DNA of 6,083 bases from an uncultured Rothia sp. (GTDB lineage Bacteria > Actinomycetota > Actinomycetes > Actinomycetales > Micrococcaceae). Of the stretch, positions 1 through 4,673 are shown piece after piece (the first letter of the stretch is position 1; each line of letters begins with the position of its first letter). The notes beneath the pieces are model-generated. The model had not been told where the DNA came from. It saw only the letters and a program-made list of their open reading frames with translations, and made no database searches. A program made the translations under genes and the position numbers. The stretch spans positions 1-6,083 of the forward strand of contig CALGXU010000108.1 in assembly GCA_937935205.1 (NCBI GenBank). The letters are read 5' to 3'.

Positions 1-404
1 GTGCCGTAGCGGATGGTGTCCAGCTCAGCGATGGGCACCCAGCGTGCCGTGTCGGAGGAGCCGTTGATTTCGTGGCGCAGCTCGCCGGTGACAATGTGGG
101 CACGGAAAACCACCCGCAGGGCGCAGAAGGGTAGCGCTTGCGGGTCTTTCTGGGTGGAGCGCACGGGGAAGTGTCCGGCGTGCACGCCCAGAATGTCTTC
201 AATGGCGACGCTGTAGCCGGTCTCTTCGAGGGTTTCCCTCAGCGCGGTCTCATCCGCCTGTTCGCCGGGTTCCATGCCGCCACCGGGCAGGGACCAGAGG
301 GGGCTGAGCGCGCGGTCTTCGGGCACCCAACGAGTCATGAGCAGCTTGCCCTGCTCAATGATGACTGCGTAGGCTGCGGGTCGGGTTTCCATTGCTAATG
401 CCAT
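1..404 (-). CDS. Nudix hydrolase, C-terminus outside the window
   Basis: Hydrolase of the Nudix superfamily, which cleaves nucleoside diphosphates linked to another moiety (for example oxidised nucleotides, NDP-sugars or dinucleotides) using divalent metal. Only the first 134 residues are in the window. The Nudix box is clear: G42, E48, R56-E57, E60-E61 and G63 follow the G-x5-E-x7-RE-x2-EE-x-G pattern, preceded by the usual W-S-L-P-G-G-G entry at 37-43. A later R-W-V-P motif fits the C-terminal part of the fold. The substrate cannot be told from the sequence. The chosen start is the first ATG; a second in-frame ATG is residue 5. There is no Shine-Dalgarno sequence, but a TAAAAT box ends 6 nt before the ATG, favouring this start on a leaderless mRNA. 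It begins 26 nt after the stop of the LysR-like gene in the same direction, so readthrough co-transcription is also possible. Family call is firm; exact function is open. Confidence 0.9.
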   Translation of the reverse strand, partial: MALAMETRPAAYAVIIEQGKLLMTRWVPEDRALSPLWSLPGGGMEPGEQADETALRETLEETGYSVAIEDILGVHAGHFPVRSTQKDPQALPFCALRVVFRAHIVTGELRHEINGSSDTARWVPIAELDTIRYG

Positions 405-410
405 GGTTTG

Positions 411-416
411 ATTTTA
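411..416 (-). promoter_or_regulatory. Candidate -10 box for a leaderless Nudix mRNA
   Basis: On the minus strand this reads TAAAAT, matching the actinobacterial TANNNT -10 element. Exactly 6 nt (CAAACC) separate it from the ATG ending at 404, so transcription would begin at or next to the A of the start codon. No good -35 hexamer lies 16-19 nt upstream and there is no ribosome binding site, both compatible with a leaderless promoter. The box lies in the 26-nt gap after the upstream gene, which would make the Nudix gene partly independent of it. Confidence 0.5.
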
Positions 417-430
417 CCGTCTATCGTTCT

Positions 431-1609
431 TTATCGTTTCTTGCCGCGGCGTGCGCTGGCGGCTTTGGCGGACTGTCGAGCGTGCTGGCGTGCGTTGCCG
501 TTTTTCTTGGCGTTGGCGCGCTTTTTATCGCGGGCTTCACGGCGGGCGTTGGCGGCTCGTGCTTTCGCTTTTGCCTTTGCTTTTTCGGCGGCGACGCGTT
601 CGGCGCGTGCCTGTCGGGTTTCGCTACCGCGGTCGCTGGTTGCGGTGCGGCCGCGCACAATACCGATAAAGTCCTGCAGGAGCGCTTCGAGCTCTTCGCT
701 GCGCGGCTCACCCTTGGGGGCACGCGGCCAGACCAGGTGCACCGGGTAGGTGTCCAGGCCCGCAACGGGACGGTAGGTGAGGTCCTTGCGGTGGTAGAAA
801 CGCGCAATGGACATGGGCACAATGTACAGGCCCACACCGGCGGCAACCAGCTCGATGGTTTCCTTATCGGTCAGCCCTTCGGGCACGATGCGGCCGGAGC
901 TCTCACGCCAGGTACGGGACACTTCCTCATAGGCGGGAATATCGGAGGCGGGCTGCAGCAGAAACTCTTCGGCAAGCTCCTCCACGGGCACTTCATCAAG
1001 CACGGTGAGCACGTGGTCCACCGGCAGAATGACCACGGGCAGCTCCTCGTAGAGGCGGATGCTGTGGTACTTCTCGCCGTCGGTGCTTGCCGGTTCGCGG
1101 TCGGGGCGCACAATGCTCATGTGCGCGAAGGGGGTCTCGGGCACGTCCTTGCGCTCAATGGTGGCGTGCTCGGTAGCTTCGGCGGGCACCTCGGAGGCAG
1201 CAGTTCCCTCTTCTGCAACGGGTTCAGCAGGGTTGATTAGGCACAGGTCCTGATGCAGGGAGTCCAGGCCGCGCGCCTCACGCACGGGCACCTCCGCCAG
1301 CTGCACGCGGTCGCCGTAACGCTCATGCCAGCGGTTGAACCACTTACCGGGCATAATCGCCGGCACATAGCTCACACGCAGCACGGAGCGCTGCAGCACG
1401 GGGATGGGCAGAGCCTCCGGAGTCTGAATCATTGCCAGCTGCTCGGGATGCAGGTACACGCGGGTGGGAGCCTCGGCTGGCGCTTCGGTTTCTACCTCGT
1501 CCGTAGCGTTTTCGGGCGCGCTCAGCTCGGGGTCGATGATGGTGAGAGCATGGTCGGTGACGGGCTGCTCTTCGGGGGTACCTGCGGTGGAGGATGCGGA
1601 TGAACTCAT
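431..1609 (-). CDS. LysR substrate-binding-domain protein lacking a DNA-binding HTH, with basic tail
   Basis: A 392-residue protein whose centre resembles the effector-binding half of LysR-type regulators: V-L-R-V-S-Y-V-P at 76-83, Y-E-E-L-P-V-V at 187-193, the A-A-G-V-G-L-Y-I-V-P-style segment near 256-265, and a closing F-I-G-I-V-R-G-R-T at 314-322. No winged helix-turn-helix precedes it; residues 1-75 are an acidic, Ala/Pro/Glu-rich leader. Residues 127-181 look like a low-complexity insertion inside the domain. Residues 331-392 form a Lys/Arg/Ala-rich tail, strongly basic and probably nucleic-acid binding. Similar HTH-less proteins are known to me in Micrococcales, usually annotated only by domain; function unknown. 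It is cytoplasmic, with no signal peptide or membrane segment. The start is the first ATG after an in-frame TAG. GGAGGG lies only 1 nt or less before it, too close to be a normal ribosome site, whereas a TANNNT box fits leaderless initiation. It lies between the DedA-like and Nudix genes, same direction. Confidence 0.75.
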   Translation of the reverse strand: MSSSASSTAGTPEEQPVTDHALTIIDPELSAPENATDEVETEAPAEAPTRVYLHPEQLAMIQTPEALPIPVLQRSVLRVSYVPAIMPGKWFNRWHERYGDRVQLAEVPVREARGLDSLHQDLCLINPAEPVAEEGTAASEVPAEATEHATIERKDVPETPFAHMSIVRPDREPASTDGEKYHSIRLYEELPVVILPVDHVLTVLDEVPVEELAEEFLLQPASDIPAYEEVSRTWRESSGRIVPEGLTDKETIELVAAGVGLYIVPMSIARFYHRKDLTYRPVAGLDTYPVHLVWPRAPKGEPRSEELEALLQDFIGIVRGRTATSDRGSETRQARAERVAAEKAKAKAKARAANARREARDKKRANAKKNGNARQHARQSAKAASARRGKKR

Positions 1610-1615
1610 CCCTCC

Positions 1616-1621
1616 ACGCTA
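1616..1621 (-). promoter_or_regulatory. Candidate -10 box for a leaderless LysR-like mRNA
   Basis: On the minus strand TAGCGT (TANNNT) ends exactly 6 nt before the ATG at 1609. The intervening bases are GGAGGG, which resembles a Shine-Dalgarno sequence but abuts the ATG and could not be spaced correctly. The upstream -35 region shows no TTGACA-like hexamer. The 96-nt gap to the DedA-like gene is long enough to hold this promoter. Confidence 0.4.
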
Positions 1622-1673
1622 GCACATCTTGGGCGGCGGTATTGGGGGCAGGTGAGCGGTCTCAACCCGACAA

Positions 1674-1688
1674 GATAGTGCACCTATC
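1674..1688. other. Small hairpin between the DedA-like and LysR-like genes
   Basis: GATAG and CTATC form a 5-bp stem around a 5-nt loop (TGCAC), 18 nt beyond the stop of the DedA-like gene. On the minus strand only a short TT follows, so it is at most a weak terminator or pause site. Confidence 0.25.
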
Positions 1689-1705
1689 CCCTGCTGGAGA
1701 CAGGA

Positions 1706-2206
1706 CTAGTTCTCGGTGGTGTCCGCGGTAGCGTTCTCAACGGTTTCGCGGTTAATGCGGCGTTCACGCAGCTGAGACACAATGACCAGCACCGTAATGA
1801 TAATGGCGAGGGCGAGCGGGAACATCCACGGCTCCAGGCCGAGCGCGGCAAGAATTGCGAAGCCGATGGTGGTGTAGACGCACGCCCAGATGAAGGTTCC
1901 AAGCAGCATCGCCGGAACCCAGCGCCGCAGCGGCATTTTCGTGAAGCCGGTCGTGATGATGACCGCGGTTTGCAGACCCACGGTGAGAAAGCAGAGGGGC
2001 ACGGCAATTACGCCCCACCGGTTAATCAAGCGGCGCGCTTTACGGTAGAGCGGGCTGTCCATGGCTTTGCGGATGCGGTCGAGGCGCGCGCCACCTTCAG
2101 CAGCGAGCGCACCAAGAGCGTACACGATGCTGGTGCGGACGATACCGACCACCCACATGAAAGCTAGGGCAACCTCAATCGGGAGTGCGTCAAACCATTC
2201 TTTCAC
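1706..2206 (-). CDS. Small DedA/VTT-like integral membrane protein
   Basis: A 166-residue hydrophobic protein with about four membrane segments: roughly 10-36, 64-87, 96-123 and 126-144, then a charged tail (R-E-R-R-I-N-R-E and an acidic end). The block from G65 to F116 (V-P at 69-70, a TTG-F turn at 85-88, basic R94-R95, then L-G-T-F-I-W-A at 102-108) resembles the SNARE-associated/VTT half of DedA proteins, thought to act in lipid or ion transport and envelope homeostasis. It is shorter than typical DedA proteins (about 200 residues) and I do not see the usual N-terminal acidic motif, so it may be a reduced or divergent relative. The start is GTG; no other start fits before the first membrane segment. 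Upstream there is no strong ribosome site, but a GAGAAT ends 6 nt before the GTG, a weak version of the leaderless arrangement. Alternative: an unrelated small membrane protein. Confidence 0.65.
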   Translation of the reverse strand: MKEWFDALPIEVALAFMWVVGIVRTSIVYALGALAAEGGARLDRIRKAMDSPLYRKARRLINRWGVIAVPLCFLTVGLQTAVIITTGFTKMPLRRWVPAMLLGTFIWACVYTTIGFAILAALGLEPWMFPLALAIIITVLVIVSQLRERRINRETVENATADTTEN

Positions 2207-2285
2207 CCGGCTATTCTCTCACGAGTGGGCAATATTGGCCTGGTTGAAGGTTCTTTGAGGCTTCTTACTTCGACATATGGAGGGG

Positions 2286-2309
2286 CTAAAAAGTTTTTTA
2301 AATTTTTTT
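2286..2309. other. AT-only tract in the leader region of the DedA-like gene
   Basis: About 24 bases with a single G (A-runs, then T6, AAA, T7) in a genome whose genes are near 60% GC. GGCT before it and AGCC after it could close a weak A/T stem. It may bind a nucleoid protein of the Lsr2 type or be bent DNA; the sequence alone cannot show which. Confidence 0.4.
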
Positions 2310-2350
2310 CAGCCGAGGGTTATTACCCCTTGTCGCCTGCAATGGCGCGG

Positions 2351-2373
2351 ATTTTACTTAGGTAAACCTTAGT
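2351..2373 (-). promoter_or_regulatory. Candidate promoter with 18-bp inverted-repeat operator upstream of the DedA-like gene
   Basis: Positions 2356-2373 read ACTTAGGTAAACCTTAGT: 8-bp arms matching at 7 of 8 positions around a 2-nt centre. On the minus strand a TAAAAT -10 box (2351-2356) abuts the repeat, placing the repeat in the spacer between -10 and a weak -35, where a repressor would block transcription towards the DedA-like gene (leader about 140 nt). The TTAGGT and ACCT half-sites recall DtxR/IdeR iron boxes, but I count only about 13 of 19 matches to that consensus. A TTGACA on the plus strand (2377-2382) lies beside it. Confidence 0.4.
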
Positions 2374-2401
2374 TTATTGACAGGGTGTCGCTATTTTCGG
2401 C

Positions 2402-2431
2402 TTGTATCAGGTGCAGGAATTAGGATATATT
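2402..2431 (+). promoter_or_regulatory. Candidate rightward promoter for the structured RNA
   Basis: TTGTAT at 2402-2407 and TATATT at 2426-2431 are separated by 18 nt, pointing rightward at the hairpin region. A better -35 (TTGACA at 2377-2382) has no good -10 at 16-18 nt. The predicted start is near 2438. Confidence 0.3.
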
Positions 2432-2437
2432 TTTATT

Positions 2438-2548
2438 ACCGAATAGGGCAGGCCTTGTGGGAAGGTCTTCCTAGTCGGTCTAGAAGACTTTTCTTCCTGT
2501 GTGTGATGCTGGAAAAGGAACCCCATGGACGGGGTTCCTTTTCTTTTT
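2438..2548 (+). ncRNA. Candidate small structured RNA, about 110 nt, unrecognised
   Basis: A gene-free stretch pointing rightward that has a possible promoter, a strong fold and an intrinsic terminator, but no good reading frame. The first structure (2460-2497) nests two helices: GGAAG (2460-2464) with CTTCC (2493-2497), and GTCTTC-c-TAG (2465-2474) with CTAGAAGAC (2480-2488) around a TCGGT loop, leaving TTTT as an internal bulge. The second structure is the terminator at 2513-2548. I find no match to families I know: no C-rich loops of 6C RNA and no SRP RNA core. There is no rightward gene upstream that would need this terminator, which is the main reason to suspect an independent transcript. 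It could instead be a bidirectional terminator region. Existence and boundaries are inference. Confidence 0.35.
2513..2548 (+). terminator. Strong intrinsic terminator, rightward
   Basis: A perfect 12-bp stem (2513-2524 with 2531-2542, AAAAGGAACCCC and its complement), a 6-nt loop ATGGAC, then C and five T (2544-2548). Because the stem ends in A/T pairs it could also stop leftward readthrough from the sepX-like gene, though the minus-strand tail is less T-rich. Confidence 0.8.
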
Positions 2549-2554
2549 AACTAT

Positions 2555-2639
2555 TCCTTTCGCGGGCTCCATTCCCCCGATCCATTCCCAGAATCCATGC
2601 CCGGGCTCCATTCTCGGGCTCCATTCCCGGACTCCAGGG
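2555..2639. repeat. 13-bp tandem repeat array, six copies plus a partial one
   Basis: Units start at 2555, 2568, 2581, 2594, 2607 and 2620, each exactly 13 nt, with a degenerate seventh at 2633. Consensus is TCCATTCCCGGGC: TCCAT opens the four best copies that follow the first (TCCTTTCGCGGGC), and the second half varies. The period is not a multiple of three and no gene covers it, so it is a non-coding minisatellite. It sits precisely between a rightward terminator (ending 2548) and a leftward terminator (beginning near 2645). Confidence 0.85.
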
Positions 2640-2642
2640 TCA

Positions 2643-2681
2643 GGAAAACAAAAACCCCGACAGCGTGAACTGTCGGGGTTT
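2643..2681 (-). terminator. Intrinsic terminator of the sepX-like gene
   Basis: A perfect 12-bp stem (2652-2663 with 2670-2681; CCCCGACAG core), 6-nt loop, followed on the minus strand by a TTTGTTTTC tract. It begins about 20 nt after the sepX-like stop, the right place and direction to end that transcript. Confidence 0.85.
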
Positions 2682-2701
2682 ATGCGCATCTAGAACAAGG
2701 C

Positions 2702-4369
2702 CTACTTCTTACCCTGATTCTTACCCTGATCCTGGCGGTGCAGGGCGCTCAGCGGCTTGGGCAACTGAACCGGGTTCCAGGTGTTGCTCACAGCCTCAAA
2801 GGAGGAGCCAGCACCGGGGTGACGGTTCGTCGAACGAACACCACCGGTCGCAATAGCACCGTTAGAGTGAGCAGGGTCGTTCAGCGAGGCGATATCCAGT
2901 GCGTCGAACTCGGAATCATCCAGGACATCCGGCAGAGGAATCTCTTCGGGAATCGGCTGAGCAGCAGGAGCCGCAGGTGCCTGGCGGACGGGCGAACCGT
3001 CACGCAGAGCCTGGCGAGCCACCGGCTGATCCGGGCGAAGTGCCGGCTGCTGTGCGGCAGCTACTACCGGCTGCGCGGGAGCCTTCGCGGGCGCCTGCTG
3101 AACGGGCTGAACAGCCTGAGCGGGCTGGGGCACTACCTGCTGGGTAGCAGGTGCCGGTGCCTTCTGAACAGGCTGAGGCTGTGCAACCTGCGCCTGTGCT
3201 ACCCGGGGCTGCCCTGCAGTGCGAGGCGCAGCAGCGGAGGAAGCACGAGTGGCGGAACCGCTCTCCTGATCGAAGAGCACGCTACCGCGGCGAATCGGCT
3301 GGAATCGGCTCGGACGCTGCTGGCGACGCTCCTGACGGTGAGCCGCAGACGGCTCGGTAGAACCAGTAGCGGCAGAACGAGCGGGTGCCGGGCGAACGGG
3401 ACGAGCAGCCTGAGAAGGCGCGGGCACTTCCTCACGAGCAACAGCCTCGCGAGCAGTAGCCTCGGGTGCATCCTCAGATGCCTCCACCGCGATGTGCGCA
3501 CGGCTCGGGCGTGCCGCCTCACGGTTCAGGTTGCCGGCAGATTTGCGGACAGCAGGCTTGCGGGTAGCAGCCTCACGGGTAGCGGGGCGCGACTGAGGCT
3601 CAGATTCTTCAGCAGCCTCAGAATCCGTACCCTCAGCACCCGGGCCATCTACCGATTCGGGTGCATCATCGTAGGATTCGTCATCCTCGGAGCCTTCGTA
3701 CGCTTCGTCCTCAGCATCATCACCCTCAGCGCCTTCTACTTCAGCCTTGGCGCGGCGCTCATCACGGTTCGCCTTCACCTGATGGGCAAGAGACTCCAGC
3801 AGACCGGAGCGGCTCACAGCCCACGCACCACCGGCAAGAATCAGGAAGAGGACAGCCCAACCCCACGCCAAACCAGCAAAGAGTGCCAGAAGGCCGGTGA
3901 CCAGGGCAAGCACACCCAGACCGGCGGCAACCAGCAGGGCAATACCGCTCGGGCTTGAGGTATCAAAGTACGACAGGACGGAAGGCTTTGCCTCCTCCAC
4001 GACCGGAATTTCATCGGTGTAGGGCGCGGTGGGGGAAGAATCGCGAATCTGCGAAATAGAAGCCGTATCGGGCGCAGGCTGAGCGGATTCATCGACAGCG
4101 TGAGAGGAAGAAGCCTGCGGAAGAGCAGAAGAGGGCAGGGAGGTACCCGGCGCCACCGCATGATCGGAGGACTGGTACGCCTCCGACTCATTCAGCAGCA
4201 CACCCGCGGAGGCGAGAATATCCTCTGCAGTACGCTCGGCGCTAATCAGGGGACGCTCGGGTTCCATGGCAGGACCAGCAGGCGCGCGACGCAGGCTCCT
4301 GGGCACAAACCACAGCAGCAAAATCACGGTCAGAATTACCAACACACCCGAGGTGTTCAACAGCGTCAT
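2702..4369 (-). CDS. sepX: Divisome membrane protein of the SepX/GlpR type
   Basis: A 555-residue membrane protein. Residues about 7-26 are a first membrane helix ending in W-F-V-P-R-S-L-R-R; residues about 143-165 and 167-186 form a membrane hairpin. The rest is low-complexity: linker 30-140, acidic stretch 209-258, basic Arg/Ala segment 261-292, then a Pro/Ala/Gln-rich region 380-475. The last part regains conservation: E-I-P-L-P-D-V-L at 476-483 and W-N-P-V-Q-L-P-K-P at 531-539, recalling the W-x-P-V-x-x-P ending of SepX/GlpR proteins. Those are actinobacterial divisome components that bind FtsZ/SepF networks and, in corynebacteria, the gephyrin-like protein Glp. Its position downstream of galU supports this. 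The ATG has AGAGGG 9 nt upstream and a promoter at 4410-4439. It is longer than the roughly 360-residue M. tuberculosis homologue as I recall it. Alternative: an unrelated membrane protein with disordered tail; the family call rests on context and short motifs. Confidence 0.6.
   Translation of the reverse strand: MTLLNTSGVLVILTVILLLWFVPRSLRRAPAGPAMEPERPLISAERTAEDILASAGVLLNESEAYQSSDHAVAPGTSLPSSALPQASSSHAVDESAQPAPDTASISQIRDSSPTAPYTDEIPVVEEAKPSVLSYFDTSSPSGIALLVAAGLGVLALVTGLLALFAGLAWGWAVLFLILAGGAWAVSRSGLLESLAHQVKANRDERRAKAEVEGAEGDDAEDEAYEGSEDDESYDDAPESVDGPGAEGTDSEAAEESEPQSRPATREAATRKPAVRKSAGNLNREAARPSRAHIAVEASEDAPEATAREAVAREEVPAPSQAARPVRPAPARSAATGSTEPSAAHRQERRQQRPSRFQPIRRGSVLFDQESGSATRASSAAAPRTAGQPRVAQAQVAQPQPVQKAPAPATQQVVPQPAQAVQPVQQAPAKAPAQPVVAAAQQPALRPDQPVARQALRDGSPVRQAPAAPAAQPIPEEIPLPDVLDDSEFDALDIASLNDPAHSNGAIATGGVRSTNRHPGAGSSFEAVSNTWNPVQLPKPLSALHRQDQGKNQGKK
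2706..2729. repeat. Perfect 12-bp tandem duplication at the 3' end of the sepX-like gene
   Basis: TTCTTACCCTGA occurs twice in a row (2706-2717 and 2718-2729). On the coding strand it gives the ending Q-G-K-N-Q-G-K-K, an in-frame duplication that lengthens the basic C-terminus by four residues. Confidence 0.8.
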
Positions 4370-4409
4370 ATCAGGTCGCCCTCTATCGTCCCTTTATCCC
4401 TAGACTTTA

Positions 4410-4439
4410 ATCATACCCTTATATTCCCGATGCTTTCCA
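4410..4439 (-). promoter_or_regulatory. Promoter of the sepX-like gene
   Basis: On the minus strand TGGAAA (4434-4439) and TATGAT (4410-4415) are 18 nt apart; TATGAT matches 5 of 6 of the -10 consensus. The start would be near 4403, giving a leader of about 33 nt with AGAGGG as ribosome binding site. This lets the gene be transcribed independently of galU. Confidence 0.5.
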
Positions 4440-4673
4440 TAAGAGGAAAGAATCGGGCTGGATATGCGCATATACCCCGGAAGGAATATGCATCCGAAGA
4501 TGCTTGCGCACGTTCAACGCAAGACCATTGCCAAGCCCTCACTCAGCAATATCCCACGTACGACGCAAAGGAAGGCGCCTTCCCTCGGAGCTAACGCCCC
4601 ACCGGAAAGAACGCCTTCCTCAGCGTGGTTGGTATTTATCGGTTGCCCTCGTCAGAGAGCCGATGCAGAGTGC
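4440..4673. other. Gene-free galU-sepX spacer with several small palindromes
   Basis: No protein gene is supported here. The stretch holds a perfect 12-bp palindrome ATATGCGCATAT (4462-4473), a hairpin GCATC-CGAA-GATGC (4490-4503), a second hairpin CTTGCG/CGCAAG with a 9-nt loop (4503-4523), and a perfect 14-bp palindrome GGAAGGCGCCTTCC (4570-4583). In relatives this is where moeA/glp- and rimJ-type genes would be expected; I see no remnant of either. Confidence 0.5.
4562..4590 (-). terminator. Possible galU terminator
   Basis: On the minus strand AGGGAAG pairs with CTTCCTTT around a GCGC loop, followed by only three T before GC. A second CGCCTTCC-type arm at 4612-4619 offers an alternative, longer pairing with the same sequence. 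It lies about 90 nt after the galU stop. Weak as an intrinsic terminator; no better one is visible. Confidence 0.3.

Noticed and set aside
392..1240. A 282-codon open frame on the plus strand opposite the LysR-like gene
   Set aside because: It mirrors a gene with clear domain conservation, shows no domain of its own and is Gly/Cys/His/Phe-rich as expected for an antisense shadow in GC-rich DNA.
2317..2328. GGGT-TATT-ACCC hairpin as a terminator
   Set aside because: The stem is only 4 bp and neither strand is followed by a T tract.
2438..2548. 6C RNA, SRP RNA or tRNA
   Set aside because: There are no C-rich hairpin loops, no SRP conserved core and no cloverleaf or T-arm sequence.
2555..2639. 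CRISPR array
   Set aside because: Units are 13 bp, directly adjacent with no spacers, and no cas gene is present.
2480..2693. Short open frames on both strands across the terminators and the 13-bp array
   Set aside because: They run through two terminator hairpins and a repeat whose period is not a multiple of three, so they are incidental.
2738..3958. A 406-codon open frame on the plus strand opposite the sepX-like gene
   Set aside because: Ser/Arg/Leu-rich with no domain; it arises from the low-complexity Ala/Pro/Gln codons of the opposite strand.
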